Shown piece after piece: positions 7,167-14,794 of a DNA stretch of 19,938 nt. Each line of letters begins with the position of its first letter. The stretch's first letter is position 1. The DNA is from Pseudarthrobacter sp. (GTDB lineage Bacteria > Actinomycetota > Actinomycetes > Actinomycetales > Micrococcaceae), in NCBI GenBank assembly GCA_013362385.1, contig JABFWC010000151.1, forward strand, positions 1 to 19,938, read 5' to 3'. The notes beneath the pieces were generated by a model that saw nothing but the letters and a program-made list of their open reading frames with translations, was not told the DNA's origin and did no database searches. Both the position numbers and the translations under genes were made by a program.

Positions 7167-8536
7167 GCGTCCTCGACCCCGCCTGGACCTCCCTCCTGTA
7201 CCTCGCCGCGGCAGTCTGCTTCATCCTGGCGCTGCGAGGGCTGAGCTCCCCGCGGACTGCCCGGCGCGGAAACCTGGTGGGTGCCCTCGGTGCCCTCATC
7301 GCCGTCGTCACCGTCTTCATGTCCGTCCGCATGGGGAACATTCCACTGATCCTGGGCGCGATCACCGCGGGCAGCGCGGTTGCCGCACCCGTGGCCCGGC
7401 GCGTGAAGATGACGCAGATGCCGCAGCTGGTGGCACTGTTCAACGGGGTGGGCGGCGGTGCCGCGGCGCTGGTGGCACTGCTGGAACTGGGCCACACGGA
7501 CAGTCCCTGGGTCCGGCTCGCCATCGTGTTCACGCTGCTCGTGGGCGCGGTGTCCTTCGCCGGTTCCGCGGTGACGTTCGCCAAGCTGCAGGAGCTGATG
7601 ACCACCCGCCCGGTGGTGTTCCCCGGGCTTCCGGTGGTGATGGCGGTGGTGCTGCTTGCCGCGGTGGTGTGCGCGGTCTTCGTGGTCGAGGCGGGTTCAC
7701 CGGCGCTCGCGGGCCTGCTGCTGCTCCTGGGCCTGGTGGCCGGTGCCCTGCTGGTGCTGCCGGTGGGCGGGGCCGACGTGCCGATCGTGATCTCGCTGCT
7801 GAACGCTTTCACGGGCCTGGCCGTTGCGGCGTCCGGCGTGGTGCTGGGCAACGTGCTGCTCGTGGTCGCAGGCACCCTGGTGGGTGCGTCCGGTACCATC
7901 CTCACCAGGGCCATGGCTGCCGCGATGGGCCGGAGCGTGGCGGGCATCCTGTTCGGTGCCTTCCGGGGAGGTTCGACGGCGGGCTCCACCGCCGTGAGCG
8001 AGCGTCCGGTCCGTTCGTCCTCGCCGGAGGATGTGGCGGTTTTGCTCGGGTACGCCCAGCGGGTGATCATCGTGCCCGGCTACGGACTGGCCGTCGCCCA
8101 GGGGCAGCACACGGCCGCTGAATTGGCGCAGGCCCTCCAGGCCCGGGGCGTCGACGTGGATTTCGCCATCCACCCGGTAGCCGGCCGCATGCCGGGGCAC
8201 ATGAACGTGCTCCTTGCCGAGGCCAACGTCCCCTACGAGTCGCTCAAGGAAATGGGTGACATCAACCCGGAGTTCAAGACGACGGACGTGGCCCTGGTGG
8301 TGGGGGCCAATGATGTGGTGAACCCCGCCGCCAAGACCTCCTCCGGCTCGCCGATCTACGGCATGCCGATCCTTGAGGTGGCGCAGGCGCGGCAGGTGGT
8401 GTTCCTCAAGCGCTCGATGCGTCCGGGCTTCGCCGGGATCGAGAACGACCTGCTGTACGAACCGCAGACCTCGCTGCTGTTCGGGGATGCCAAGGACTCG
8501 CTGGCCCAGGTGCTGGGGGCCGTCAAGGCCCTCTAG
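7163..8536 (+). CDS. pntB: NAD(P) transhydrogenase subunit beta
   Basis: Membrane and NADP(H)-binding subunit of 457 residues. The first two thirds are hydrophobic helices with the conserved VKMTQMPQLVALFNGVGGGAA loop. The C-terminal third is the NADP(H)-binding domain III, marked by PGYGLAVAQGQH, HPVAGRMPGHMNVLLAEANVPYE, VGANDVVNPAAK, GMPILEV and KRSMRPGFAGI(E)N. The enzyme couples proton movement to hydride transfer between NADH and NADP+. ATG 7163 overlaps the pntAB stop by four bases. No terminator of note follows in the 73-base gap to the lipid kinase gene, so some read-through is possible. Confidence 0.94.
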   Translation: MSVLDPAWTSLLYLAAAVCFILALRGLSSPRTARRGNLVGALGALIAVVTVFMSVRMGNIPLILGAITAGSAVAAPVARRVKMTQMPQLVALFNGVGGGAAALVALLELGHTDSPWVRLAIVFTLLVGAVSFAGSAVTFAKLQELMTTRPVVFPGLPVVMAVVLLAAVVCAVFVVEAGSPALAGLLLLLGLVAGALLVLPVGGADVPIVISLLNAFTGLAVAASGVVLGNVLLVVAGTLVGASGTILTRAMAAAMGRSVAGILFGAFRGGSTAGSTAVSERPVRSSSPEDVAVLLGYAQRVIIVPGYGLAVAQGQHTAAELAQALQARGVDVDFAIHPVAGRMPGHMNVLLAEANVPYESLKEMGDINPEFKTTDVALVVGANDVVNPAAKTSSGSPIYGMPILEVAQARQVVFLKRSMRPGFAGIENDLLYEPQTSLLFGDAKDSLAQVLGAVKAL

Positions 8537-8609
8537 GCGCGGAACCGCCCCCGGCGCGGGTTACCCTTCTTTCAGAAGCTTGCTTTCCATTTCGCCACCA
8601 GAGGATGCC

Positions 8610-9527
8610 ATGACTGACACCCGCTCCACCACCAAACGTGCCGCAATCGTCATCAACCCTGCAAAGACGGTGGACATCGACGTGCGGGAACTCCTGGCAA
8701 AGCACTGCGAGGAAAACGGCTGGGGGGAAACCCTCTGGTTCGAGACCACTGAGGACGACCCCGGAGTGGGGCAGGCCAAGGAAGCCCTGGCCCAGGGCGC
8801 GGATCTCATCATTGCGGCCGGCGGCGACGGCACGGTCCGCTGCGTCGCCGAGGTCCTCGCCGGCGGGGATGTCCCGATGGGCCTGCTGCCGCTGGGCACG
8901 GGGAACCTGCTGGCCCGCAACCTGGGCATCGACGTGACCGACTATGACGGCGCCCTGTCCGGAGCCCTCGTGGGCACCGAACGGAAGATCGACGTGGTCC
9001 GCGCCCGCCGCAGCGACCCGGACAAGGACCAGGTATTCCTGGTGATGGCGGGAATGGGCTACGACGCCACCATCATGGCGGACACCAACCAGGACCTGAA
9101 GCACAAGGTCGGCTGGCTGGCCTACGTGGACGCCGGGATCCGGAACCTGCCCGGGAAACCGGTCAAGGCCACCGTGGAAATCGACGGCAAGAGGGTGGTC
9201 CACCGGGGCGTCCGCAGCGTGATGGTCGGCAACTGCGGCAAGGTCCAGGGCGGCCTCGAGATTTTCCCCGACGCCAAGATCGACGACGGGCTGCTGGACA
9301 TCGCCGTCCTGGCACCCCACCACGGCAAGCTCGGCTGGCTGTCAGTGCTGGCGGGCATTATCGGCAAGGGGAAGACCAAGGACACCGCTGTTGAGTACTT
9401 CCAGGGCAAGGCGGTGGAGATCAGCCTGGAGCACAAGGATGACTACCAGCTGGACGGTGACCATGAGGGGGAGAACAAGCACGTCCGGATGACCATCGAG
9501 CCCGGCGCCCTCACGCTGCGGATGTAA
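8610..9527 (+). CDS. Diacylglycerol kinase-like lipid kinase (DAGK catalytic domain, YegS/DgkB type)
   Basis: Protein of 305 residues with an N-terminal DAGK catalytic domain: VINPAKT near residue 14, the nucleotide-binding AAGGDGTVRCVAEVLAGG near 68-85, and PLGTGNLLARNLGI shortly after. The C-terminal beta-sandwich carries VMVGNCGKVQGGL and DDGLLDIAVL, typical of YegS-like lipid kinases. In this family ATP phosphorylates diacylglycerol or another lipid at the membrane; the real lipid substrate cannot be told. ATG 8610 follows AGAGGA by four bases. It has no clear link to its neighbours and its stop is only 25 bases from the convergent decarboxylase-like gene. Confidence 0.87.
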   Translation: MTDTRSTTKRAAIVINPAKTVDIDVRELLAKHCEENGWGETLWFETTEDDPGVGQAKEALAQGADLIIAAGGDGTVRCVAEVLAGGDVPMGLLPLGTGNLLARNLGIDVTDYDGALSGALVGTERKIDVVRARRSDPDKDQVFLVMAGMGYDATIMADTNQDLKHKVGWLAYVDAGIRNLPGKPVKATVEIDGKRVVHRGVRSVMVGNCGKVQGGLEIFPDAKIDDGLLDIAVLAPHHGKLGWLSVLAGIIGKGKTKDTAVEYFQGKAVEISLEHKDDYQLDGDHEGENKHVRMTIEPGALTLRM

Positions 9528-9552
9528 GGGCGCCGCGCCGCAGGGCAGCGCC

Positions 9553-10278
9553 TCAGCCCAGGAGCCGGCCCCAGCGCGGTTCCAGCAGCGGCGCGCCCGC
9601 AACTTTCAGGGCGTGCCAGAGGGTGACCGCCACCGAGTCCAGTACCGGGACCCCTGTCCGTTCTTCGATCTCGGCGGTGATGTTGGCGCCGTACAGGTTG
9701 GTGCAGAGGTACACCAGGGCGTCGGGGGCGGCGGCCGCGAGCTCCAACGAGCCGGGACGCATCTCGTCGTCGGTGACGCGCGCGAAGGATTCGTTGTCGC
9801 TCAGGCCCAGTGCCCGGTGGTCCACGGTCTTGATGCCCTCGCGCTCGTAGGACGCGATGACCTGGCGGTTTACATCCTCCGTGTACGGCGTGAAGAGGCC
9901 GATCCGTTCCGTGCCGAACGTCCGGAACGCCTCAAGGTAGGCGAGGGTGGAAGTGGTGGCCGGGATGCCGGTGGCGCCGGTGATTTCCGCGGCCAGTTCG
10001 TGGTCGTGCGCGGGACCGAGCCAGGAGCCGGAGGTGCCGTTCCAGGCAATCACGTCCACGTCCGCCGTCGCCAGCAGCTTTGCCGCTTCCCGCATGATGG
10101 CAGGGTCGAACTGCCGGTCGGAGGAGTCATCCAAGGCGATACGGGTGACGGGGATCCGGGTGAAGTGGACGGTGACGTCGGTGCGGCTGCCAAGGATGCG
10201 GTAGGTCTGTGGTTCCAGGCAGGTGTTGGAGGACGGCTCGATCATGCCGATCCGGGCGGGGCGGCTGGTTGCAGGCAT
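9553..10278 (-). CDS. Arylmalonate decarboxylase/maleate isomerase-like protein (Asp/Glu racemase superfamily)
   Basis: Protein of 241 residues in the two-domain aspartate/glutamate racemase fold. Family marks are IGMIEPSSNTCLEP near the N-terminus, NGTSGSWLG (80-88), FTPYTEDVN (129-137) and YLCTNLYG (190-197), ending in WGRLLG. Maleate isomerases and racemases use a pair of cysteines. Here the first site is Gly81 and only Cys192 remains, the arrangement known from Bordetella arylmalonate decarboxylase (Gly74/Cys188), whose GTS motif and YGRL-type C-terminus it also resembles. A decarboxylase of a substituted malonate is therefore more likely than an isomerase. ATG 10278 follows AGGAG, which overlaps the stop of the amidohydrolase gene, so the two are translationally coupled. 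The substrate is unknown. Confidence 0.8.
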   Translation of the reverse strand: MPATSRPARIGMIEPSSNTCLEPQTYRILGSRTDVTVHFTRIPVTRIALDDSSDRQFDPAIMREAAKLLATADVDVIAWNGTSGSWLGPAHDHELAAEITGATGIPATTSTLAYLEAFRTFGTERIGLFTPYTEDVNRQVIASYEREGIKTVDHRALGLSDNESFARVTDDEMRPGSLELAAAAPDALVYLCTNLYGANITAEIEERTGVPVLDSVAVTLWHALKVAGAPLLEPRWGRLLG

Positions 10279-10286
10279 GGGTGCTC

Positions 10287-11717
10287 CTAGGAGATGGCGG
10301 CGGGCAGGTGGGCGGCTTCGGAGGCGGCGGACTGGTGCTGCCGGAAGCCGTTGCGGGTGACGAACCGGCCCACGGCGCCGGGGTCGTGGAAGCCGTCGGC
10401 GTCCAGGACCACCCGCCCGTTCGAAACTACGACGGCGGGCCAGCCGGTGAGTGCCTTCCCGTCGAATGGCGAGAAGTCCGTTCCCATGTGCAGGGACTCG
10501 CCGTCCACGGTGCGTTCCTCGGCGGGGTCGAAGACCACCAGGTCGGCGTCGAACCCTTCGGCGATGCGCCCCTTCCCGGGCAGGGCGTTGATCCGGGCTG
10601 GTTCGGCGGCGAAGGCGCTGACGAACTGTTCCACCGTGGCGCCGGCAGAGGTCATGGCCGTGAAGGTGACAGGCATCCGGGTTTCCACGCCGGGCAGGCC
10701 GTGGGGCATGAACCGCACGTCGTCGGTGCGTTCGCGCTTCTGGGACAGGTCGTAGCAGGAGTGGTCCGAGGAGATGGTGTGGATGGCCCCGGCAGCCAGG
10801 CGTTCCTTGAGCGCGGCAACGGTTTCCGGGTTGCGCATGGGCGGGCAGCAGGCGAACCATTCCGGGAAGGCCGAGGAATAGACGGAGTCGTCCAGAGTGA
10901 CGTAGTGCGGGCAGGTTTCGGAGAAGGCTTCCAGGCCGCGGTCCCGTGCCTGCGATACCAGGTCCACCGCACCGGGCGTCGACTGGTGGACGAAGTAGAC
11001 GGGCGCGCCGGTGTACTCGGCCAGGGCCAGCGTTTCCTTGACGGAGATTTCCTCGGCCAGCTCGGGCCGGGTCCGGTGCAGGTGCTCGATGCCGATCCGG
11101 CCATCCTGGGCATGCTGTTCGGTGCAGTCGGCGATGATGGGGTCGTGCTCGGCGTGGATGTAGGTCAGGCCGTCCAGCCGCGCCATTTCGCGCATGACCT
11201 TCAGGATGGTGTCGCCGTCGGCCATGGTGGTGCCGCGGTTGGTGGTGTACATCTTCACGGAGCGCACGCCCTCGGCGGCGAGCTGTTCAAGCTGCCAAGG
11301 AACGGTTTCATCCCAGCTGATCACGGCCCCGTGGAGGGCGACGTCGCAGCGGGCCTGGGTGGCCAGTTCCTTCTTGTGCAGGACGGCGGCCAGGGGGGTT
11401 TCCCGGGCATCGCGGGGAATGCCGAAGTCGATGATGGTGGTGGTGCCGCCCCACAACGCGGCGGTGGACGTGGTGCGGTAGTCGTCGAGAGTGCGGAAGC
11501 GGCCGGTCACCTGGGCCACATGGCAGTGTCCGTCCACTCCGCCGGGAATGACGAGCTTTCCGGTGGCGTCGATGGTGCGGATCGCCGCGGGGACCGGTTG
11601 GGCGGCATCGACGAGGGCGGCGATGCGCCCGTCCTGCACCAGGATGTGGGCTGTCTGGCGGCCGGTGCCGTTGACGACGGTGGCGTTGGCAATGACAAGG
11701 TCTGGGTGGCTGGACAT
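10287..11717 (-). CDS. D-hydantoinase/dihydropyrimidinase-like cyclic amidohydrolase
   Basis: Amidohydrolase of 476 residues with the complete binuclear metal set of cyclic amidases: VDGHCHV (Asp62, His64, His66), Lys155 in SVKMYTT as the expected carboxylated lysine, His188 in YIHAEHD, His244 in YFVHQST and Asp318 in SSDHSCYD; ETCPHY is also conserved. The family opens cyclic amides or imides such as hydantoins, dihydropyrimidines and allantoin. The residue five after the lysine, usually a substrate-binding Tyr in D-hydantoinase (K-x4-Y), is Asn160 here. ATG 11717 follows a strong AAGGAGGA site. It lies 30 bases after the broken racemase and eight bases before the decarboxylase-like gene, clearly one operon. 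The true substrate is open; simple hydantoin is only one option. Confidence 0.85.
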   Translation of the reverse strand: MSSHPDLVIANATVVNGTGRQTAHILVQDGRIAALVDAAQPVPAAIRTIDATGKLVIPGGVDGHCHVAQVTGRFRTLDDYRTTSTAALWGGTTTIIDFGIPRDARETPLAAVLHKKELATQARCDVALHGAVISWDETVPWQLEQLAAEGVRSVKMYTTNRGTTMADGDTILKVMREMARLDGLTYIHAEHDPIIADCTEQHAQDGRIGIEHLHRTRPELAEEISVKETLALAEYTGAPVYFVHQSTPGAVDLVSQARDRGLEAFSETCPHYVTLDDSVYSSAFPEWFACCPPMRNPETVAALKERLAAGAIHTISSDHSCYDLSQKRERTDDVRFMPHGLPGVETRMPVTFTAMTSAGATVEQFVSAFAAEPARINALPGKGRIAEGFDADLVVFDPAEERTVDGESLHMGTDFSPFDGKALTGWPAVVVSNGRVVLDADGFHDPGAVGRFVTRNGFRQHQSAASEAAHLPAAIS

Positions 11718-11747
11718 CGGTGTCCTCCTTGGGTGTCTAAAGTCTGG

Positions 11748-12517
11748 TTAGGCGGGCTGGGACGCGCCGGCGTTCGCCTGGCGGGCGGACAAGGCTGCGT
11801 CCAGGTTCCCGGACAGGCCCTTGCGGTCCTTGGTCGGGGGAGGGGCGAAGGCCCCGGCGCGGTGGGCGCCTGACTGCAGCCCTGCCACTGCCTCCGCCAT
11901 GCGGATGCCCGCGGAGATTCCGTCCACCACGGGCACCGGGATCCGGCCGCGCAGGTCCCGGGCCAGTCCGGCGAGATGACGACGTCGGCACCGTCCTGCG
12001 CGACGGCCTGCAGGCTCAGTGCCAGGAGGGTCTCCTTGAAGTCCTGCTGGACGGCGCCGATGCCGTTGAGGGACTCGTTGATGGAGCGGATGGAGGCGAG
12101 CCGGCCGGCCAGGCCGAACCGCTCCACGCATTCGCGGTACCAGGGTCTGATCCGGTCGGAGATGGCGATGATGGAAAAGCGGTGTCCCTGAAGAGCCGCT
12201 GCGCACAGTGCGGCCTCGGTGATGCCGATGACGGGCACCTCTGCCAGCTCCTTCAGGGCCGGCATGCCGGGATCGCCGAAGGCAGCCACCACGATCGCGT
12301 CCACCGGATCCGCTCCGGGGCGGGTGTGTTCGGCGATGATCTCGGCCACCGCCCCCGCGGCGATGAGGGACTCGAAGCGGGTTTCGATGTACTCGACGCC
12401 GTGGGCGGCTGTCCGGAGCACGAGGTCCGTGCCGGGGGCTGCGGACCGGAGCGCCTCGGCTTCGATCAGGGCGGTGACATCGTCGCTGATGTTGGGGTTG
12501 ATGACCAGCAGTTTCAT
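11748..12517 (-). pseudogene. Hydantoin/allantoin racemase-like Asp/Glu racemase, frameshifted
   Basis: The N-terminal 180 or so residues are a clear hydantoin-racemase-family protein (MKLLVINPNIS, VVAAFGDPGMPALKEL, VIGITEAAL, WYRECVE). Near 11968-11976 the frame changes: after DGADVVIS the family continuation LAGLARDLRGRIPVPVVDGIS is found one frame over and runs to the TAA at 11748-11750. The junction lacks the short glycine-rich stretch expected between these parts; restoring about 16 bases would give a 261-residue protein, the normal size. Left as it is, the frame would run on to 11507 inside the next gene as a scrambled tail. Ala79 occupies the position of the first catalytic Cys of true racemases. 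The ATG overlaps the GntR stop by four bases. Either a real decayed gene or a sequence error. Confidence 0.78.
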
Positions 12518-13197
12518 TTTTTCTTCCGGTGCAATTCTGGTTCGGTTTTTTGGAAGTCCTCGGGGAACTGCTCCCGGTACTTCCCGATGTGGGATGCGGA
12601 CTGGGCGGCGGCCCGGTCCGGGTCGCCGCTGGCTATGGCCGCGTAGAGTTCGCGGTGTTCGCTGATGAGTTCGGGCAGGTCGCTGACGTGGCGGAACAGC
12701 CAGTGCATGCGCCCCTGCAGCGGTTCCAGGGCGGATTTGAGGAAGTTGTTGTCGGCGATGCCGGTGATGGCGTCGTGGAATTCGCTGTTGGAGCGGTGCG
12801 CCTCCATGACCGCGCCCTTGGCCAGGAAGTTTTCAGCGTCGTCCAGCAGCCGCTTGAGGTAGCTGAGGTCATCCCCGGTGGCACGCTTTGCCGCGAGCCG
12901 GCAGGCCAGGACTTCCAGTGACTGCCGGACGTCGAAGAGGTCCTCCACGTCCTTGGCGCTGAGGCTGCTGACTTCCGCCCCCCGTGCGCCGCGGTCACTG
13001 ATCAGGCCTTCCTGTCGGAGCATGCGCAGCGCCTCGCGGACCGGCAGCCGGGATACGGAGAACTCGGCGGCAAGGTCCCGTTCCACCAGCCGCGTGCCGG
13101 GAGCGTAGTGTCCTTCGAAAATCCGGGTGCGGAGGGTGTCCCGGACGGTCTCGCGGAGGGGGCGGTCCTTGTCCTGGGTCTCTTCTGCGGTCAGCAT
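12514..13197 (-). CDS. GntR-family regulator, FadR/FCD type
   Basis: Regulator of 227 residues. The N-terminal winged helix (about 12-80) has RTRIFEGHYAPGTRLVERDLA and SVSRLPVREALRMLRQEGLI, the standard GntR DNA-binding pattern. The C-terminal all-helical FCD domain carries NSEFHDAITGIADNN and two further histidines (EHRELY, SASHIGKY) of the type that bind a metal and a carboxylate effector in this subfamily. It is translationally coupled to the racemase-like gene (ATGA overlap) and lies 80 bases downstream of the transporter. It very probably represses this operon, with the double palindrome at 14763-14791 as its operator. The effector is unknown, likely a carboxylic acid intermediate of the pathway. 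Confidence 0.88.
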   Translation of the reverse strand: MLTAEETQDKDRPLRETVRDTLRTRIFEGHYAPGTRLVERDLAAEFSVSRLPVREALRMLRQEGLISDRGARGAEVSSLSAKDVEDLFDVRQSLEVLACRLAAKRATGDDLSYLKRLLDDAENFLAKGAVMEAHRSNSEFHDAITGIADNNFLKSALEPLQGRMHWLFRHVSDLPELISEHRELYAAIASGDPDRAAAQSASHIGKYREQFPEDFQKTEPELHRKKK

Positions 13198-13277
13198 GAT
13201 GCTCCATTCGGATTTTTGTAGTGCACTGCTCCCGGCTGCGGGGGCGTTTGTTTTGCGGGTTGCCTGCGATGGCTAGC
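13198..13277 (-). other. Spacer between transporter and GntR gene
   Basis: An 80-base gap on the operon strand. It holds the 8-base palindrome AGTGCACT (13220-13227) and a purine-rich ribosome site near the GntR start. No clear promoter or terminator is visible, so the five genes may form one transcript. Confidence 0.35.
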
Positions 13278-14627
13278 TTAGACAGGAAGCCGCTTGTTGT
13301 AGTTGAGGGCCAGGACCGATGCGCCCATGATGACGGCGGAGCCCACGAAGTACAGCAGGGCCCAGGTGTAGGAGCCCGTGGCGCCCACGATCAGGCCGAC
13401 GACGATGGGGGTCACGAAGCCGGAGATGTTGCCGCTGAGGTTCATGGCGCCGCCCAGGACGCCTGCGTTGGTGCGGCCGCCGAGGATGGACGGAATGCTC
13501 CAGAACAGGCCTACCCAGCGCAGGAAGAACAGGACCAGGGAGAGCAGGACGACGGCGGTGGTGGCGTCGGGCACCACTGTCACGCCCACCAGTCCGCCTA
13601 CCACGACGGCGCTGGAGATGCCGAGGAGGGTCCGCATGACCAGGTTGGCCGAGGCACCGGAGGCGCGCCACCTGTCGGCGATGGTGCCGCCGATGATTTC
13701 GCCGACGAATCCGGCGCCGAAGATCACCAGGGTGGACCAGCCGATGGTCTTCAGGTCGAAGCCCTTGGCTTGGGCCAGGTACAGCGGCCCCCAGGTCAGG
13801 AGGCCGTAGAAGACACCGTTGAAGCCGAGCCAGCCCAGGCACATGGCCCAGAAGGAGCGGAACTTGAGGTAGGGGAGCAGGCCGCGCTTGCCCCGGCTGC
13901 CGTCCAGGGCCGCCTCGGCGTCTTCGGCGGCGTGGGAGGCCTCGATGTAGGAGGCTTCGGCGTCGTTGACGCCGCGGTGCCCGCGCGGATTGTCCCGGAC
14001 GTACCACCAGACGGCGATGCCCATGAGGACGGTGGCGGCGCCGGCGATCACGAAGGACCAGCGCCAGCTGCCGGTGGTGGCGATGAGCCCGGCGATGATG
14101 ATGCCGCCGAGCCCGGCCCCAAGCGGTGCGCCGGCGTCCAGGATGGTGGCGCCGCGGCCGCGCTCGGACTTGTGCATCCAGATGGCGTTGAGCTTGCCGC
14201 CGGCGGGCATGACGCCGGCTTCCGTCACGCCGATGCCGAGCCGGGCGATGAACATGCTCAGGAAGCCGCCGGCCATGCCGGACGCCGCGGTGGCAGCGCC
14301 CCAGCCGATGCAGGAAGCGGTCATCACTTTGCGGGGACCGAACTTGTCGATCAGCCAGCCCACGGGAACCTGCATCAAGGCATAGGTCCAGAAGAAGGCG
14401 GACAGCAGGAGGCCGACGAGCTCGGGGGCGAGGTCGAATTCCTTCTGGATAATGGGCAGGGCGACGGAGATGGATCCCCGGTCGATGTAGTTGACGGACA
14501 CGAGGACCAGGAGCAGCAGGAACAAGCGCCAGCGGACGGCGCTGCGCCGTTGCGCGCCGTCCTTTCCGGGTGTTCCAGCAGTTGCTTCGTCGGGCGTGGC
14601 CGTTGTTTCAGTGTTTGGGATGGACAC
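13278..14627 (-). CDS. MFS transporter, anion:cation symporter (ACS)-type
   Basis: Inner-membrane transporter of 449 residues with 12 predicted helices. ACS/GudP-like marks are VNYIDRGSISVALPIIQKEF in helix 1, WLIDKFGPRKVMTA in loop 2-3, GVTEAGVMPAGGKLNAIW in helix 4 and the hydrophilic central loop (VRDNPRGHRGV...). The family imports organic anions such as sugar acids, tartrate and phthalate with a cation. The GTG at 14627 is taken as the start because AAGGAGAA lies just upstream at 14631-14638 and the frame upstream reads through the leader and operator. First gene of the GntR-controlled cluster, it probably imports the acid or ring compound degraded by the downstream enzymes. Confidence 0.87.
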   Translation of the reverse strand: MSIPNTETTATPDEATAGTPGKDGAQRRSAVRWRLFLLLLVLVSVNYIDRGSISVALPIIQKEFDLAPELVGLLLSAFFWTYALMQVPVGWLIDKFGPRKVMTASCIGWGAATAASGMAGGFLSMFIARLGIGVTEAGVMPAGGKLNAIWMHKSERGRGATILDAGAPLGAGLGGIIIAGLIATTGSWRWSFVIAGAATVLMGIAVWWYVRDNPRGHRGVNDAEASYIEASHAAEDAEAALDGSRGKRGLLPYLKFRSFWAMCLGWLGFNGVFYGLLTWGPLYLAQAKGFDLKTIGWSTLVIFGAGFVGEIIGGTIADRWRASGASANLVMRTLLGISSAVVVGGLVGVTVVPDATTAVVLLSLVLFFLRWVGLFWSIPSILGGRTNAGVLGGAMNLSGNISGFVTPIVVGLIVGATGSYTWALLYFVGSAVIMGASVLALNYNKRLPV

Positions 14628-14630
14628 AGC

Positions 14631-14638
14631 TTCTCCTT
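14631..14638 (-). promoter_or_regulatory. Ribosome binding site deciding the GTG start of the ACS transporter
   Basis: AAGGAGAA on the minus strand lies five bases (counted from AGGAG) before GTG 14627. No ATG exists in frame nearby, so this site fixes the start. Confidence 0.75.
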
Positions 14639-14762
14639 CACGGGGAAGTTTACGGATGGGGAGGTGGCGATTGGCAAGCGATATGGAATGCGAGGGCGTA
14701 CGGTCCTGCGCAACGTTGGAAGCCTGGCCGTGGTTGTCCGGAGCAACAGGCGGGGCCTGAAT

Positions 14763-14791
14763 TTTTGGGATCCCAATTTGGGATCCCAAAA
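14763..14791. promoter_or_regulatory. Tandem palindromic operator, probable GntR (FCD) binding site
   Basis: Two identical perfect palindromes TTGGGATCCCAA (14765-14776 and 14778-14789) are separated by a single T. The whole block is itself an inverted repeat with 14-base perfect arms around T14777. Centre-to-centre distance is 13 bases. It overlaps the predicted transcription start of the transporter/GntR/hydantoinase operon. FCD-type GntR proteins bind short palindromes of this style, so the cluster's own GntR protein is the likely ligand (inference). Confidence 0.82.
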
Positions 14792-14794
14792 TCA

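Noticed and set aside
9528..9552. Terminator between the lipid kinase and the decarboxylase-like gene
   Set aside because: The 25-base gap is GC-rich with imperfect self-complementarity but no clean stem or T run.
9553..10860. One 435-residue protein covering the decarboxylase-like gene and upstream sequence
   Set aside because: The first half is a wrong-frame shadow of the amidohydrolase; the ATG at 10278 with AGGAG upstream and the family N-terminus IGMIEPSSNT define the real start.
10209..11873. Long open frame on the plus strand opposite the amidohydrolase gene (554 codons)
   Set aside because: The translation is a low-complexity Gly/Val/Ala/Asp mix without family motifs and mirrors the codon pattern of the real minus-strand gene, as expected in GC-rich DNA.
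11960..11985. Programmed ribosomal frameshift in the racemase-like gene
   Set aside because: There is no slippery run or downstream structure at the junction, and family sequence is missing there, so a deletion fits better.
11507..12517. Reading the racemase-like gene as a single 336-residue protein
   Set aside because: The part after about residue 180 is Pro/Arg/Ser-rich and overlaps the next gene, while the proper family sequence continues in the neighbouring frame.
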